The notes beneath the pieces were generated by a model that had not been told where the DNA came from, made no database searches, and saw only the letters and a program-made list of their open reading frames with translations. A program made the position numbers and the translations under genes. From a bacterium (GTDB lineage: Bacteria > ARS69), in assembly GCA_025774805.1 (NCBI GenBank), contig JALGZR010000047.1, positions 1 to 54,238 on the forward strand: 54,238 bases of DNA. The letters are read 5' to 3'. How positions within the stretch are numbered: the stretch's first letter is position 1; each line of letters opens with the position of its first letter. Shown one piece after another: positions 39,387 through 48,531 of the stretch.

Positions 39387-42300
39387 TCAGCCTCCCGCGC
39401 CGGCGCCCCGGCCGGCCGGCGCCGTTCCATCCAGACCGGCCGACCCCGCCCCGCCCAGACCGGCCGACCCCGCTTCCACTCTCGGGTCCCGTGCGCGCCG
39501 TCCCGCCGGGGACCGACCGAGCGCCCCCGAGCCGGGGGTCAGGAGCGTGTACGTGACGGGAACGACGACGAGGGTGAGGACCGTCGCGAGCAGCAATCCC
39601 GAGATCACGGTGATCGCGAGCGGCGCCCGCAGCTCCGCGCCGTCCCCGATGCCGAGGGCCATGGGAAGGAGGCCGAGCACCGTCGTCGCCGTCGTCATCA
39701 GGATCGGGCGGAACCGCTCCCGTCCCGCCTGCATCACGGCGTCGTGCAGCTCGAGGCGCCGGCGGCGGAGCTGATTGATGCGGTCGACCAGGACGATCCC
39801 GTTGTTCACCACGATGCCCGCCAGCATGATCCCCCCGATCGCCGCGATCACGGAGAGCGCGGTCCCCGTGACCGCGAGCCCGATCACCGCGCCCATGAGC
39901 GCGAGCGGCACGGTGAACATGATGATGAAGGGATAGAGGAACGACTCGAACTGGGACGCCATGACGAGGTAGACGAGGAACACCGCCAGCAGGATCGCCA
40001 TCTGAAGCGACCGGAAGGATCTCTGCATCTCCTCGTTCTGGCCCCCGATCTCCGCGTGCACGTTGGCGGGGAGGACGAGCCCGCGGAGTTTTCCCTCGAG
40101 CTCCTCCGTGACGCTTCCGAGATCGCGCCCCGCGAGGTTCGCCGAGACGATCGCGACCCGTTTCCGCTCGAGCCGGTGGATCTCCGCCGGACCCTGGACG
40201 ATCTCCATCCCCGCGATCGAGCCGAGCCGGATCGGGATCCCGTTCCGCTCGGCCACGATCAGGTCGCGGATCGCGCTCATCGTGTTCCGCTGGTCGGGGT
40301 CGTTCTGGACGCGGATGTCGATGTGCTTCTCCTGATCCCGGAACTGGCTCGCCACCTGCCCCCTCACCTTGCCGCGCACGGTCCGAGCGACGTCGGAGAG
40401 ACGGAGCCCGAGACGGTTCAGCTTGTCCCGGTCGAACGTCACGCGCACCTCCGGCGATCCCGGCACCATCGCGAGACGCACGTCGCGCAGCCCCGCCACG
40501 CTCTCCATCTCCGAGGCGACGCGGTCCGCCGTCGACATCAGAGCACCGAGCTCGTAGCCGTAGACGTCGACCTCCACGGGCGTGTTGAAGGTGAGGAGAG
40601 CGGGGCGGCGAACCTTCAGAGCCACCTCGGGATGATTCGAGAAGACCTTCCGCACGTCCTCGAGAACCCGCGCCTCGAGCTCGCGGGAGGCCGAGGCGAG
40701 CCTCAGGTGCACGTCCGCCCGGCTCTCCTTCTGGCGCGCGAACGTTCCTCCGCCTTCCTGGGTGAGCCCGACGTTCGCGGAGAGAAGCTCGATCCCGTCG
40801 ATCTCTCTCAGCTCCCGGCCGATGCGGGCGACCGCGCGCTCGGTCCGGCTGAGGGGGGTGCCCTCGGGGAGCTCGAGCGCGAGCGTGAGCTGGCCCTGGG
40901 AGAGGGGCGGAATGAGCTCGGTTCCGAGGACGCCGAGGAGGAGCCCGGTCGCGACGGTCAGCGCCGCGACCCCGGCCAGGACGAGCCCGCGCCTGGCGAG
41001 CGAGCCGCGCAGGAGCCGGTCGTACGCCGTGACCGTCCGAGGGAACGTCTTCTCGAACGTCCAGATCGCCGGGTGCATCGCCCGGCCCGCGAGGCGGCCG
41101 ACGAACCGGAAGATCCGGGCGACGAACCGGTAGACCGCGACCGGAACCCCCACGAAAAGAAACGGGGCCGCTCCCCGGAGCCAGCGGGGACCGCGCCCGT
41201 CGGAGATGAGCTCCTTCCAGCTCCCCGGGAGCGTCCCGGCCTCCGCGCCTCGGCCGTCGCTCCCGTCCCGCTCCGCGCGCCGCCGGCCGATCGCCGCGAA
41301 CATGGGGGTGAAGGTCAGCGCCACGAGGAGGGACACGAGAAGGGAAAAGGTCACCGTGAGCGCCTGATCCCGGAAGATCTGGCCCGACACGCCCTCCACG
41401 ACGAAGACGATCGGCACGAAGACGGCGACGGTGGTCAGGGTGGACGCCGTCACCGCCCCCGCGACCTCGCCCGCGCCGCGGGTGATCGCCTTCTCCTCCC
41501 CCTCGGGACCTTCGCCCTCCGTGAGCTCGGTGCGGCGCCGGTGGATGGACTCGAGCACGACGATCGAGTTGTCGACGAGCATCCCGACCCCGAGAGCCAG
41601 CCCGCCCAGGGACATCACGTTGAGCGAGACCCCCCGCGTGTACATGAGGATGAACGTCGCCACGATCGAGATCGGGATCGACAGGCCGATGATGACCGTG
41701 CTTCGGAAGTTCCTCAGAAAGAGGTAGAGCACGAGAATCGCCAGGACCCCGCCGAGGAACGCGTTGTTCCTCACCTCGCGCACCGCCTGGGAGATGAAGA
41801 CGGACTGATCGAACAGGACCTCGAGCTCGATTCCCTCGGGAAGCTGATCGCCGATGCGGTCGAGGTGCCGGCGCACGCGATTCGCGATCTCGACGATGTT
41901 CTCGTCTCCCTCCTTGAAGATCGCGATCTCGACGCTCTCCCTGCCGTTGACGTGCGTGATCGTCGAGCGCTCCTTGTGTCCCCGGTGGACCTCGGCCACG
42001 TCGGCGAGCTTGATCGGCTGCCCACCGCGAACGGCGACCGAGACATCGAGGATCTCCTCGAGCTCCTCGAATCGGCTGAGCGTCCGGACGAGGTACTCGG
42101 CGTTTCGATCCCGGAGCCGGCCCCCGGACGCGTTCACGTTCTCCCGCGCGAGCGCGTCGTTGACCTCCAGGATCGAGATCCCGAGGCCGGCGAGCCGCGC
42201 CTCGTCCACCTGGACGAGGATCTCCTCCTCGAGCCCCCCGGCGACCTTCGCGGCGGCGACCCCCGCGAGCGACTCGATCTCCTTCTTGAGCACGTCCTCC

Positions 42301-42764
42301 GCGACGTTCCGGACCGATACGAGGGGGGCCCGGCCCCAGAGTCCGATGCGGAGGATCGGGTCGAGGGCCGGGTCGTACTTGAGGAGGAGGGGCGGGCGCG
42401 AGTCCTCGGGCAGAGTGACGAGGTCGATCTTCTCCCGCACGTCGAGACCCGCGAAATCCATGTCCGTCGACCAGTCGAACTCGAGGGTGACCTGGGAGAG
42501 GCCGGCCTGACTGATCGAGTGGACCTTGCGGAGTCCGGGGATGACTCCGACGGCCTCCTCGAGCGGCCGGGTCACGAGGTTCTCGACGTCGAGAGGGGCC
42601 GTGTTCGGATACTCGGTCTGGATCGTCAGGCTCGGGTAGCGGATCTCGGGGAGAAGCCGAACGTCGAGCCGGGCCAGCGCGACGAGGCCGAAGACCACCG
42701 CCGCCACGGTGGCCATCGACACCGTGACGGGATGGGAGACGGCGAAGGGGACGACCTTTCTCAT
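39387..42764 (-). CDS. RND efflux permease (HAE1-like), first of two, with an extra central insert
   Basis: A 1125-aa RND pump, ~80 residues longer than its partner. The start MRKVVPFAVSHPVTV is typical. TM4 has GMLVDNSIVVLESI, with only one Asp of the pair, and TM10 has GIVVNNGIVLVDRI. The extra length is a cytosolic insert between TM6 and TM7 (DNA ~41060-41300) with a charged stretch and a hydrophobic segment (FLFVGVPVAVYRFVARIFRFV), possibly a membrane-associated helix. The start overlaps the adaptor's stop by 4 bp (ATGA). Energy would come from the proton gradient across the inner membrane. Confidence 0.9.
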   Translation of the reverse strand: MRKVVPFAVSHPVTVSMATVAAVVFGLVALARLDVRLLPEIRYPSLTIQTEYPNTAPLDVENLVTRPLEEAVGVIPGLRKVHSISQAGLSQVTLEFDWSTDMDFAGLDVREKIDLVTLPEDSRPPLLLKYDPALDPILRIGLWGRAPLVSVRNVAEDVLKKEIESLAGVAAAKVAGGLEEEILVQVDEARLAGLGISILEVNDALARENVNASGGRLRDRNAEYLVRTLSRFEELEEILDVSVAVRGGQPIKLADVAEVHRGHKERSTITHVNGRESVEIAIFKEGDENIVEIANRVRRHLDRIGDQLPEGIELEVLFDQSVFISQAVREVRNNAFLGGVLAILVLYLFLRNFRSTVIIGLSIPISIVATFILMYTRGVSLNVMSLGGLALGVGMLVDNSIVVLESIHRRRTELTEGEGPEGEEKAITRGAGEVAGAVTASTLTTVAVFVPIVFVVEGVSGQIFRDQALTVTFSLLVSLLVALTFTPMFAAIGRRRAERDGSDGRGAEAGTLPGSWKELISDGRGPRWLRGAAPFLFVGVPVAVYRFVARIFRFVGRLAGRAMHPAIWTFEKTFPRTVTAYDRLLRGSLARRGLVLAGVAALTVATGLLLGVLGTELIPPLSQGQLTLALELPEGTPLSRTERAVARIGRELREIDGIELLSANVGLTQEGGGTFARQKESRADVHLRLASASRELEARVLEDVRKVFSNHPEVALKVRRPALLTFNTPVEVDVYGYELGALMSTADRVASEMESVAGLRDVRLAMVPGSPEVRVTFDRDKLNRLGLRLSDVARTVRGKVRGQVASQFRDQEKHIDIRVQNDPDQRNTMSAIRDLIVAERNGIPIRLGSIAGMEIVQGPAEIHRLERKRVAIVSANLAGRDLGSVTEELEGKLRGLVLPANVHAEIGGQNEEMQRSFRSLQMAILLAVFLVYLVMASQFESFLYPFIIMFTVPLALMGAVIGLAVTGTALSVIAAIGGIMLAGIVVNNGIVLVDRINQLRRRRLELHDAVMQAGRERFRPILMTTATTVLGLLPMALGIGDGAELRAPLAITVISGLLLATVLTLVVVPVTYTLLTPGSGALGRSPAGRRARDPRVEAGSAGLGGAGSAGLDGTAPAGRGAGAGG

Positions 42765-44041
42765 GAAGCGGCGCCCGCGTCCTCGTCGTCGGCCGGCTCG
42801 AGCTCTTCGGCGGAGTCGTTCTCGGCGACGAGGGCGCCGCCGTCCTCGCTCTCCTGCTCCTCGCTTCCGTCCTCACCCTCGGGAGCGGGGGAGACCCAGC
42901 CGACCGCGCGGGCGTTGAGGACGTCGATACGGCTTCCGGTGCGCAGCCCCCCCTGGCCGAGGGACACGACGTAGGCCCCCTCCTCGATCCCATCGAGGAT
43001 CTCCACGTGGCTCTCGTCCCAGAGACCGGTCCGGACCTCGATCTTCTTGACGCTGTCCGCGTCCGCCACGAACACCGACCGCAGCCCCCCCTCCTCGACG
43101 AGGGCGATCTTGGGGATCGAGAGGGCCTCCGTGTGCGTGTCCGTCGTGATCCGGACCTTGACGAACCCCCCGACCCTCAGATCCTCCGCTCCTTCCCGGA
43201 CGAGGAGCGTCAGGCGGACCGTGCTCGTCATCGGGTCGACGACGGGGGAGATGCGCTCGACCGCGGCCTCGACCGGGGCGTCGAGCGCCTCCGCCCGGAC
43301 CTGCACGCGATCGCCGACCCCGATCTTCCGGGCGATGACCTCCGGCAGATGGATCCGGATCCGCAGCGGCTCGAGGTCGACGAGCGTGAAGAGGGCCTCG
43401 GACATTTCGATGTGCTGGCCGGGCACGATCTTCCGGTCGGTGACCTGGCCGTCGAACGGCGCGCGGATGAGCGTCTCCTCGACGCGGATCTTCCCCAGAT
43501 CCTGATCGGCCACCGAGAGGTCGAACGCCGACCGCGACCCGTCGAACTCCTCCTGGGTGATGAGATTCTTCTCGAGCATCGACCGGCGGCGTTCCAGCTC
43601 CCGGCTCTGTTCGTCCCGCCGCAGCTCCGCCTGATGGAGCTGGATGCGTTCCCGGGCGTTCTCGAGCTCGGCCAGAACGTCCCCGCTCTTCACCCAGTCC
43701 CCCTCCTCGACGTTCACCTTCTGCACCCGTCCGGGGATCTTGGCCACGAGGTCGACGTGCCGGTGGGCCTCGACGAAGGAAGAGGCACGGTAGAAGGCAG
43801 AGATCCGCCGGGCCCTCGCCCGCGCCAGCTCGACCGGGACCGGGATGATCTCCTCCTCGTCGTCCTCCCCGTCGCTCTTTTCTCCGTTCTCGGATCCCTC
43901 TGCGGCCAGGGCCGCGTCGGATGCCCCCGGCCCCCAGGGGAGGGACAGGACCCCGAATTGGCCCAGCAGAAAGACGACGAGGGCGGCGAGGAGCAGGCCG
44001 CCCAGCGGGAAAAATACGAATCGCTTCCGGCGGGAACTCAT
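42761..44041 (-). CDS. Periplasmic adaptor (membrane fusion protein) of the RND pump
   Basis: A 426-aa protein: N-terminal membrane anchor (FFPLGGLLLAALVVFLLGQFG), an acidic linker, a biotinyl-lipoyl half motif (VDLVAKIPGRVQKVNVEEGDWVKSGDVLAELE), a coiled-coil hairpin (~130-190), the second lipoyl half (RAPFDGQVTDRKIVPGQHI), then beta-barrel and membrane-proximal domains. It ends in an unusually acidic ~45-residue tail. It links the two RND pumps to an outer-membrane channel; no TolC homologue is in the window, so a distant one would be used. It lies 101 bp after the DUF5916 gene, possibly in one operon. Confidence 0.9.
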   Translation of the reverse strand: MSSRRKRFVFFPLGGLLLAALVVFLLGQFGVLSLPWGPGASDAALAAEGSENGEKSDGEDDEEEIIPVPVELARARARRISAFYRASSFVEAHRHVDLVAKIPGRVQKVNVEEGDWVKSGDVLAELENARERIQLHQAELRRDEQSRELERRRSMLEKNLITQEEFDGSRSAFDLSVADQDLGKIRVEETLIRAPFDGQVTDRKIVPGQHIEMSEALFTLVDLEPLRIRIHLPEVIARKIGVGDRVQVRAEALDAPVEAAVERISPVVDPMTSTVRLTLLVREGAEDLRVGGFVKVRITTDTHTEALSIPKIALVEEGGLRSVFVADADSVKKIEVRTGLWDESHVEILDGIEEGAYVVSLGQGGLRTGSRIDVLNARAVGWVSPAPEGEDGSEEQESEDGGALVAENDSAEELEPADDEDAGAAS

Positions 44042-44142
44042 GGGGGCTCTCCTGTAGGCGGCGGAAGACGCACCGGGCGGCCGTCCCGGCAGGGGTCATG
44101 CGTATGAGGACGTAAGGCAGGGGGCGAATGTTTCACCCGACC

Positions 44143-46817
44143 TCACAGGGAGAACCAGTAGGTGACCTTGGCCAGGAGGACGTTCTCCGCCTCGGCTCGA
44201 ACCAGGTCCCGGGCGTCGAGGCGATTGTCGAACGCCGAGGCGTCTTCTCCGTCGCCGCGCTCCTCGAAATCGCTGCGGCTGTGGGTCCAGACGAGGTATA
44301 AGGTGCTGCCCGGACGGTACTCGTACCGGTAGACGAGGTTCAGGTTGGCCGAGGTAAAAAGAAAGTCGTAGTCGTGGGCCCGGAAGCCGTCCGCGTCGTA
44401 AGGGACGAGCTCGTACGAGTTCGGCGTGACCAGCTCCCGAGCGTTCGTGTAATCGCCCACGCTCAGGTACGGCTGCAGGTAGAGCTCGAGCGACTGGTTC
44501 CGGCTGAACAGAAGGTTCGAGCGCAGGGTCACGGCGAACGTCTTCTGCTCGAGGTCGCCGAAGACGTAGCTCGATCCGCCGATTCCCAGGGCGGGGTCCT
44601 CCCGGTCCATCGTGTCGAGGTAGTCGGCCTTCTCCCCCCGGGCCCAGTACTCGACCTCCAGGGAGTGGTTCGTCGAGTTGCTCGCGTTCCATTCGGCCTC
44701 CACCTGGCCTCCGACCCAATAGCCTCCGGCGGCGTCCGTAACATAGTCGCCGCCGACGTTGAAGGAGAGCGGCTTCCGGCCGTCCGTGTGCCCGCCGAAC
44801 CAGAGGCCGGTCTCGGCGGGTCGGGTCATCAGGGGTCCGCCGCGGGTGATGTACCGGTCGGTGCGCTCCGCGCTCCGGCGGATCCCCCCCCAGAACCCCC
44901 GGTAGCTCCGGAACTGGAAGTAGCCGTTGACGTTCCCCCCGAGATTCTGGGGATGTCCCCGGCCGTAGTCCCACAGAGGCGCGCCCGTCTCCTCCTCCGT
45001 GACCCGGGCGCCGCCGTAGAGCCAGCTCCGGTGAAAGTTGAAGTTCAGATTCGCGTTGTTGAGACGCGGGTTCTCGCCCGGAACGTAGCGCCAGCCGACC
45101 CAGGCTCCCGCCGTGATGTTGTCGTTCGAGGAGAGATACCCCATGTCGTTGAGGTCGAGGTGATTCCCCTCCCATCGGCCCCACGCCGCCCCTCGGATGC
45201 GTCCGCCGTTTTTCCGGAACGTCACGTCTCCGCCGGTTCCGTAGCGCGGGGAGTGCCCGACCAAGGGATCTCCGGCCACCGGGGCAGGATCGACGACCGA
45301 GCCCACGAAGGAGCCCGTGACTCCGTACGTGCGATCCCGGAACTTCAGGTCGAAGTCGACCCCGGTCGTGTAGCCGTCCCGGTAGTCGAGACCGTCGTCG
45401 TCCTCCTCTTCGCGTTCCGCGCTCCGCAGAACGGCGGTCTGCATCAGGTGGACCCGGTGGTTTCCCCCGGCGAAGTCCTTTCCGACGCGACTCACGAGGA
45501 AGTGCGCCGTGCGCTCTCCGCGCCGGAGAAAGTTGTACGCCTGGCCGGGGTTCGTGACGTCCGTCGAGGCGTAGAGCGCCGCCACCGTGGCGTTGCCGGC
45601 GGTCTTGCCCGTGATCTTTCCCGCGAAGCGGATTCGCGAGTTCTCGTCTCCGGTTCCGATGCGGCGCGAATAGAACATGTTGAAGTCGCGCTGCTGGAAG
45701 AACCGGTTTCCCTCGACGAAGAACGGCCGCTTCTCGTCGAAGAACGTCTCGAAGGGGGAGAGGTTCAACACCGCAGGATCGGCCTCGACCTGTCCGAAGT
45801 CGGGCTGGAACGTCGCGTTCAGGGTCAGATCCGGGGTGATCCCGTACTTGATGTCCGCGCCGAAGTTCTGGAAGTTGTCGACCCCGTCGTCGAGACCCTC
45901 CTCGGCGGGGTCCGTCGAGCGCTGGACGACGTACGGCAGGACCTCGAGCTGCCGCGGTGACCGGACGCCCTCGATGTCGGTCAGCTCCCCGAAGCGGCTC
46001 ACGAATCCGCTCGTCTCCTGGTCCCAGATGACCCAGGCGGTGTCCTCGCCCCGACGGTGCATGTACCGGTAGACCTGGAGCCCCCAGGTCATCGACTCGG
46101 CGGGCCGGTACCGGATCGACGAGAACGGGATTCGAATCTCGGCATACCACCCGTCCTCGTCCGCGTGGGTCTCCGCCTGCCAGACGGCGTCCCAATCCCG
46201 GTCGCGATCCTGGTCGTTCATGAGGTCGTTGACGAGATAGGATCCTGGTCGTTCATGAGGTCGTTGACGAGATAGGCGTCCTCCTGAACGCCGGCGGGAT
46301 TGACGCGGAAGTTGTAGCCCGTCGTACGGTCGTGGTACGGGTCGATGTAGATCGAGATGACGTCGGTGTCCTGGATACGGTCCCGGCGGGAGAGGCAGCT
46401 CGAGATGTTGGCCGCGTCGGTCTCCAGACACGCGACCCCGAAGTACACGGCCCGGTCGTCGTAGACGACCTTGAACGTCGTCTCCTCGGAAGGGTCCTTG
46501 CCCCGATCCGGGTGCCACGTGCGGAAGCCGTGCGCCGTCTCCGCCCGCCGCCAGCCCGGATCGTCCAGGCGACCGTCGACTCGAATCGGGGGCCCCTCGT
46601 TTCGCGCCGCCGCGAGCCGGGGCGCCTCTCCGACCTTCGCCCCGATGCTCGCGTCCCCGTGGAGGCTTCCGTCCGCGCGACGGACCGGCTCGAATCCGGC
46701 GAACCCCGCAAGCACGGAGGATGCCGGTGTGAGAAGGACGGTGGCGACGAGGGGGACGAGGGTCGAGAGAACCGAAACGCAACGCCGGCTGTACCGGATC
46801 GGGGCATGGGGGCGCAT
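44143..46817 (-). pseudogene. DUF5916 / CBM9-like outer-membrane protein, frame broken by a 35-bp duplication
   Basis: From ATG 46817 (AGGAG upstream) a signal peptide leads to a CBM9-like domain (IRVDGRLDDPGW...VVYDDRAVYFGVAC). The frame then ends early because of an exact 35-bp tandem duplication (46206-46275). The rest continues in another frame: the end of the CBM9-like domain (ADEDGWYAEIRIPFSSIRY), then a DUF5916 beta-barrel (FGADIKYGITPDLTLNATFQPDFGQVE...FFDEKRPFFVEGN) ending on a barrel-type strand (AKVTYWFSL). Removing one repeat gives an intact 879-aa protein. Members of this family are predicted outer-membrane proteins of unknown function. All parts look conserved, so the break is recent or an assembly error. 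It may be the outer-membrane partner of the adjacent efflux genes, which is inference. Confidence 0.85.
46206..46275. repeat. Exact 35-bp tandem duplication inside the DUF5916 gene
   Basis: Bases 46206-46240 and 46241-46275 are identical. The length is not a multiple of three. Confidence 0.95.
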
Positions 46818-46978
46818 CTGCGAACTCCTGGTCCCGGGGGCGGGCACCGTCTTTCGAGTGGACGAGCTCGCCGGCTCCCCGGCGGCTCCACTTCACTTCT
46901 GGGACGCCGGAGCGCGCGAAAGCGTTCGAAAGCTCCGCGCATCTTTACATTCCCTGACACGAACCCCGACACGAACCG

Positions 46979-47006
46979 GCCCGTCCCGCCGCGGGGCGGG
47001 ACGGGC
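46979..47006 (-). terminator. Terminator-like hairpin after the TPR gene
   Basis: A perfect 12-bp GC-rich stem (GCCCGTCCCGCC / GGCGGGACGGGC) with a 4-nt loop lies ~70 nt after the TPR stop. No U tract. Just beyond it, the AT-richer ATGTAAAGATG near 46940 and a tandem TTCGTGTC repeat may belong to the promoter of the DUF5916 gene. Confidence 0.45.
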
Positions 47007-47077
47007 GCGAGGGAAGATGGCGGGAAGAGCGCGTCGTGAGGGATCGACCCCGTTCCGGCGGCGCATCCGAACCGGCC

Positions 47078-48232
47078 TCAGGGCTCCACGTTCGGCGGGA
47101 CGGTCTCCTCCTCCGGTGCAGCGATCGCGATCGCTTCCGTCTCCGCCGCGGGCTCCGTCACGGACTCCGTCGCGAGCTCCGCCCCGGGGTCCGTTGCCGC
47201 CGGCTCGCCGAGACTCTCCACTCGGGCCAGGCTGATCCGGGCCTTCTCGTAGCTCTCGTCGATCGCGAGGGCCGCGGCATACGCGCGCGTCGCCCCCGGC
47301 CGATCTCCGGACCGTTCCCGGGCGATCCCGAGATTGTTGTGGAAGCAGGCGACGCCCTTCTCCGCGGCGCACGCCCGCTCGAGCCGTTCCACCGCCTCCT
47401 CGAACCGCTCCTCCTCGATGAGCACGAGACCGGAGTTGTTCAGGGACCACGCATCGGTCGAGTCGATGCCGAGGGCGAGGTCGTACGTCGCGAGCGCCTC
47501 CTCCCGGCGGCCGAGCGAATGGAGGGCCCGGGCCAGAACCCGGTGGCCGTCGACCGACGCCGGGTCGACCTCGACGGCGTGCTCGAGCCAGGGCAGCGCC
47601 TCGGCGGGACGATCGGCGTCGATCAGGACCCGCCCGAGGTTGACGAGGCTCTTGAGGTGATCCGCGTCGTCGTCCAGCACGGACCGGAACGCCTCCTCCG
47701 CCTTTTGCAGATCACCCGTGCGGCGCAGGGAGATTCCCAGCATGTACCGGCCCCAGACGTTTTCCGGACGGTCTGCCGCGTACCGGGAGAAGAGGGCGAC
47801 GGCTTTCTCGTCCTCACCCGCGAGAAACGCGGCCTCCGCCTCCGCGTACGAGACCGGGGGGAGCTCCGGACCGAGGACCGGCTCCTCCTTCGCGGAGACC
47901 GGCTCGGTGTCCGACGACACGAGAGCCGAAGTGCCCGCATCCTCGTCCGAGGCTCGGGCGGTCGGCGCGGCGGGTCCCGCGATTCCCCTCCCCGCGGGAG
48001 GGCTCGACGCGACCGGTCCACGGGTCGGCGCGCTCCGAACCGGAGGCGCCGTGGCGGCGGGGGTCGAGGTCGAGACGCGAGGACGATCCTCCTGCGCTCG
48101 ATCCGCGTCCCCGGCCCGGATCAGAACGCCGAGGCCGATGGCCGCGACCAACGCGATGCCGAAGACCGCGAGAGCGCGACGGATCGCGGGAGTGTCGTTC
48201 TCTTTGCGCAAGCGAGTGTGTCGGGATTCCAT
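47078..48232 (-). CDS. Membrane-anchored TPR protein
   Basis: A 384-aa protein from ATG 48232 with GGAGG 6 nt upstream. One transmembrane helix (ALAVFGIALVAAIGLGVLIRA, ~20-40) is followed by a Ser/Thr/Pro/Ala-rich linker (~45-120), about five TPR units (WGRYMLGISLRRTGDLQKAEEAFRSVL and following) and a Glu/Ala-rich tail. The TPR part would be periplasmic or extracellular and bind partners. It is on the same strand as the NtrC operon but ~300 bp away and probably a separate unit. Confidence 0.8.
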   Translation of the reverse strand: MESRHTRLRKENDTPAIRRALAVFGIALVAAIGLGVLIRAGDADRAQEDRPRVSTSTPAATAPPVRSAPTRGPVASSPPAGRGIAGPAAPTARASDEDAGTSALVSSDTEPVSAKEEPVLGPELPPVSYAEAEAAFLAGEDEKAVALFSRYAADRPENVWGRYMLGISLRRTGDLQKAEEAFRSVLDDDADHLKSLVNLGRVLIDADRPAEALPWLEHAVEVDPASVDGHRVLARALHSLGRREEALATYDLALGIDSTDAWSLNNSGLVLIEEERFEEAVERLERACAAEKGVACFHNNLGIARERSGDRPGATRAYAAALAIDESYEKARISLARVESLGEPAATDPGAELATESVTEPAAETEAIAIAAPEEETVPPNVEP

Positions 48233-48276
48233 GATCCACCTCCGAGAGAGAGTCGGTTTCGCGTCGCGGCTACCCC

Positions 48277-48296
48277 GGTGAGGAGTGCAGGCCAGG
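48277..48296. repeat. Degenerate right arm of the CTAG palindromic repeat
   Basis: GGTGAGGAGTGCAGGCCAGG matches the right arm of copy A (GGTGAGGAATGCGGGCCAGG) with two differences. The left arm is absent. The rest of the 299-bp gap 48233-48531 shows no gene. Confidence 0.5.
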
Positions 48297-48531
48297 GCGA
48301 CGGAAGGGAGCTCACGCAAGGAGGAGGCCACTCGGGGGTGTGATCGCGACGGCGGAGGCAACCGCCGCGCGGGAAGGCGTTTGCGCCGGGAGACGCGGGA
48401 TCGGGACCGGGGAGGGGACGGCCCGCGAGAAGGAATCGTGTTCGGGAGAACACGGCGCGTCGTGGTCACCGGGCCCGGGACGCGTCGGCGTCTCCCGCCC
48501 GCCTCGGGACGGGCCGGGGGCCGACGTGCGG

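Noticed and set aside
39246-42974. A 1242-aa plus-strand ORF antisense to the RND1 pump, and similar long ORFs at 37301-39556, 10739-12538, 17176-18795 and 15147-16964
   Set aside because: Very high GC leaves few stop codons on the opposite strand. The translations are Arg-, Asp- and Gly-rich low-complexity without family motifs, while the other strand carries complete, well-conserved genes.
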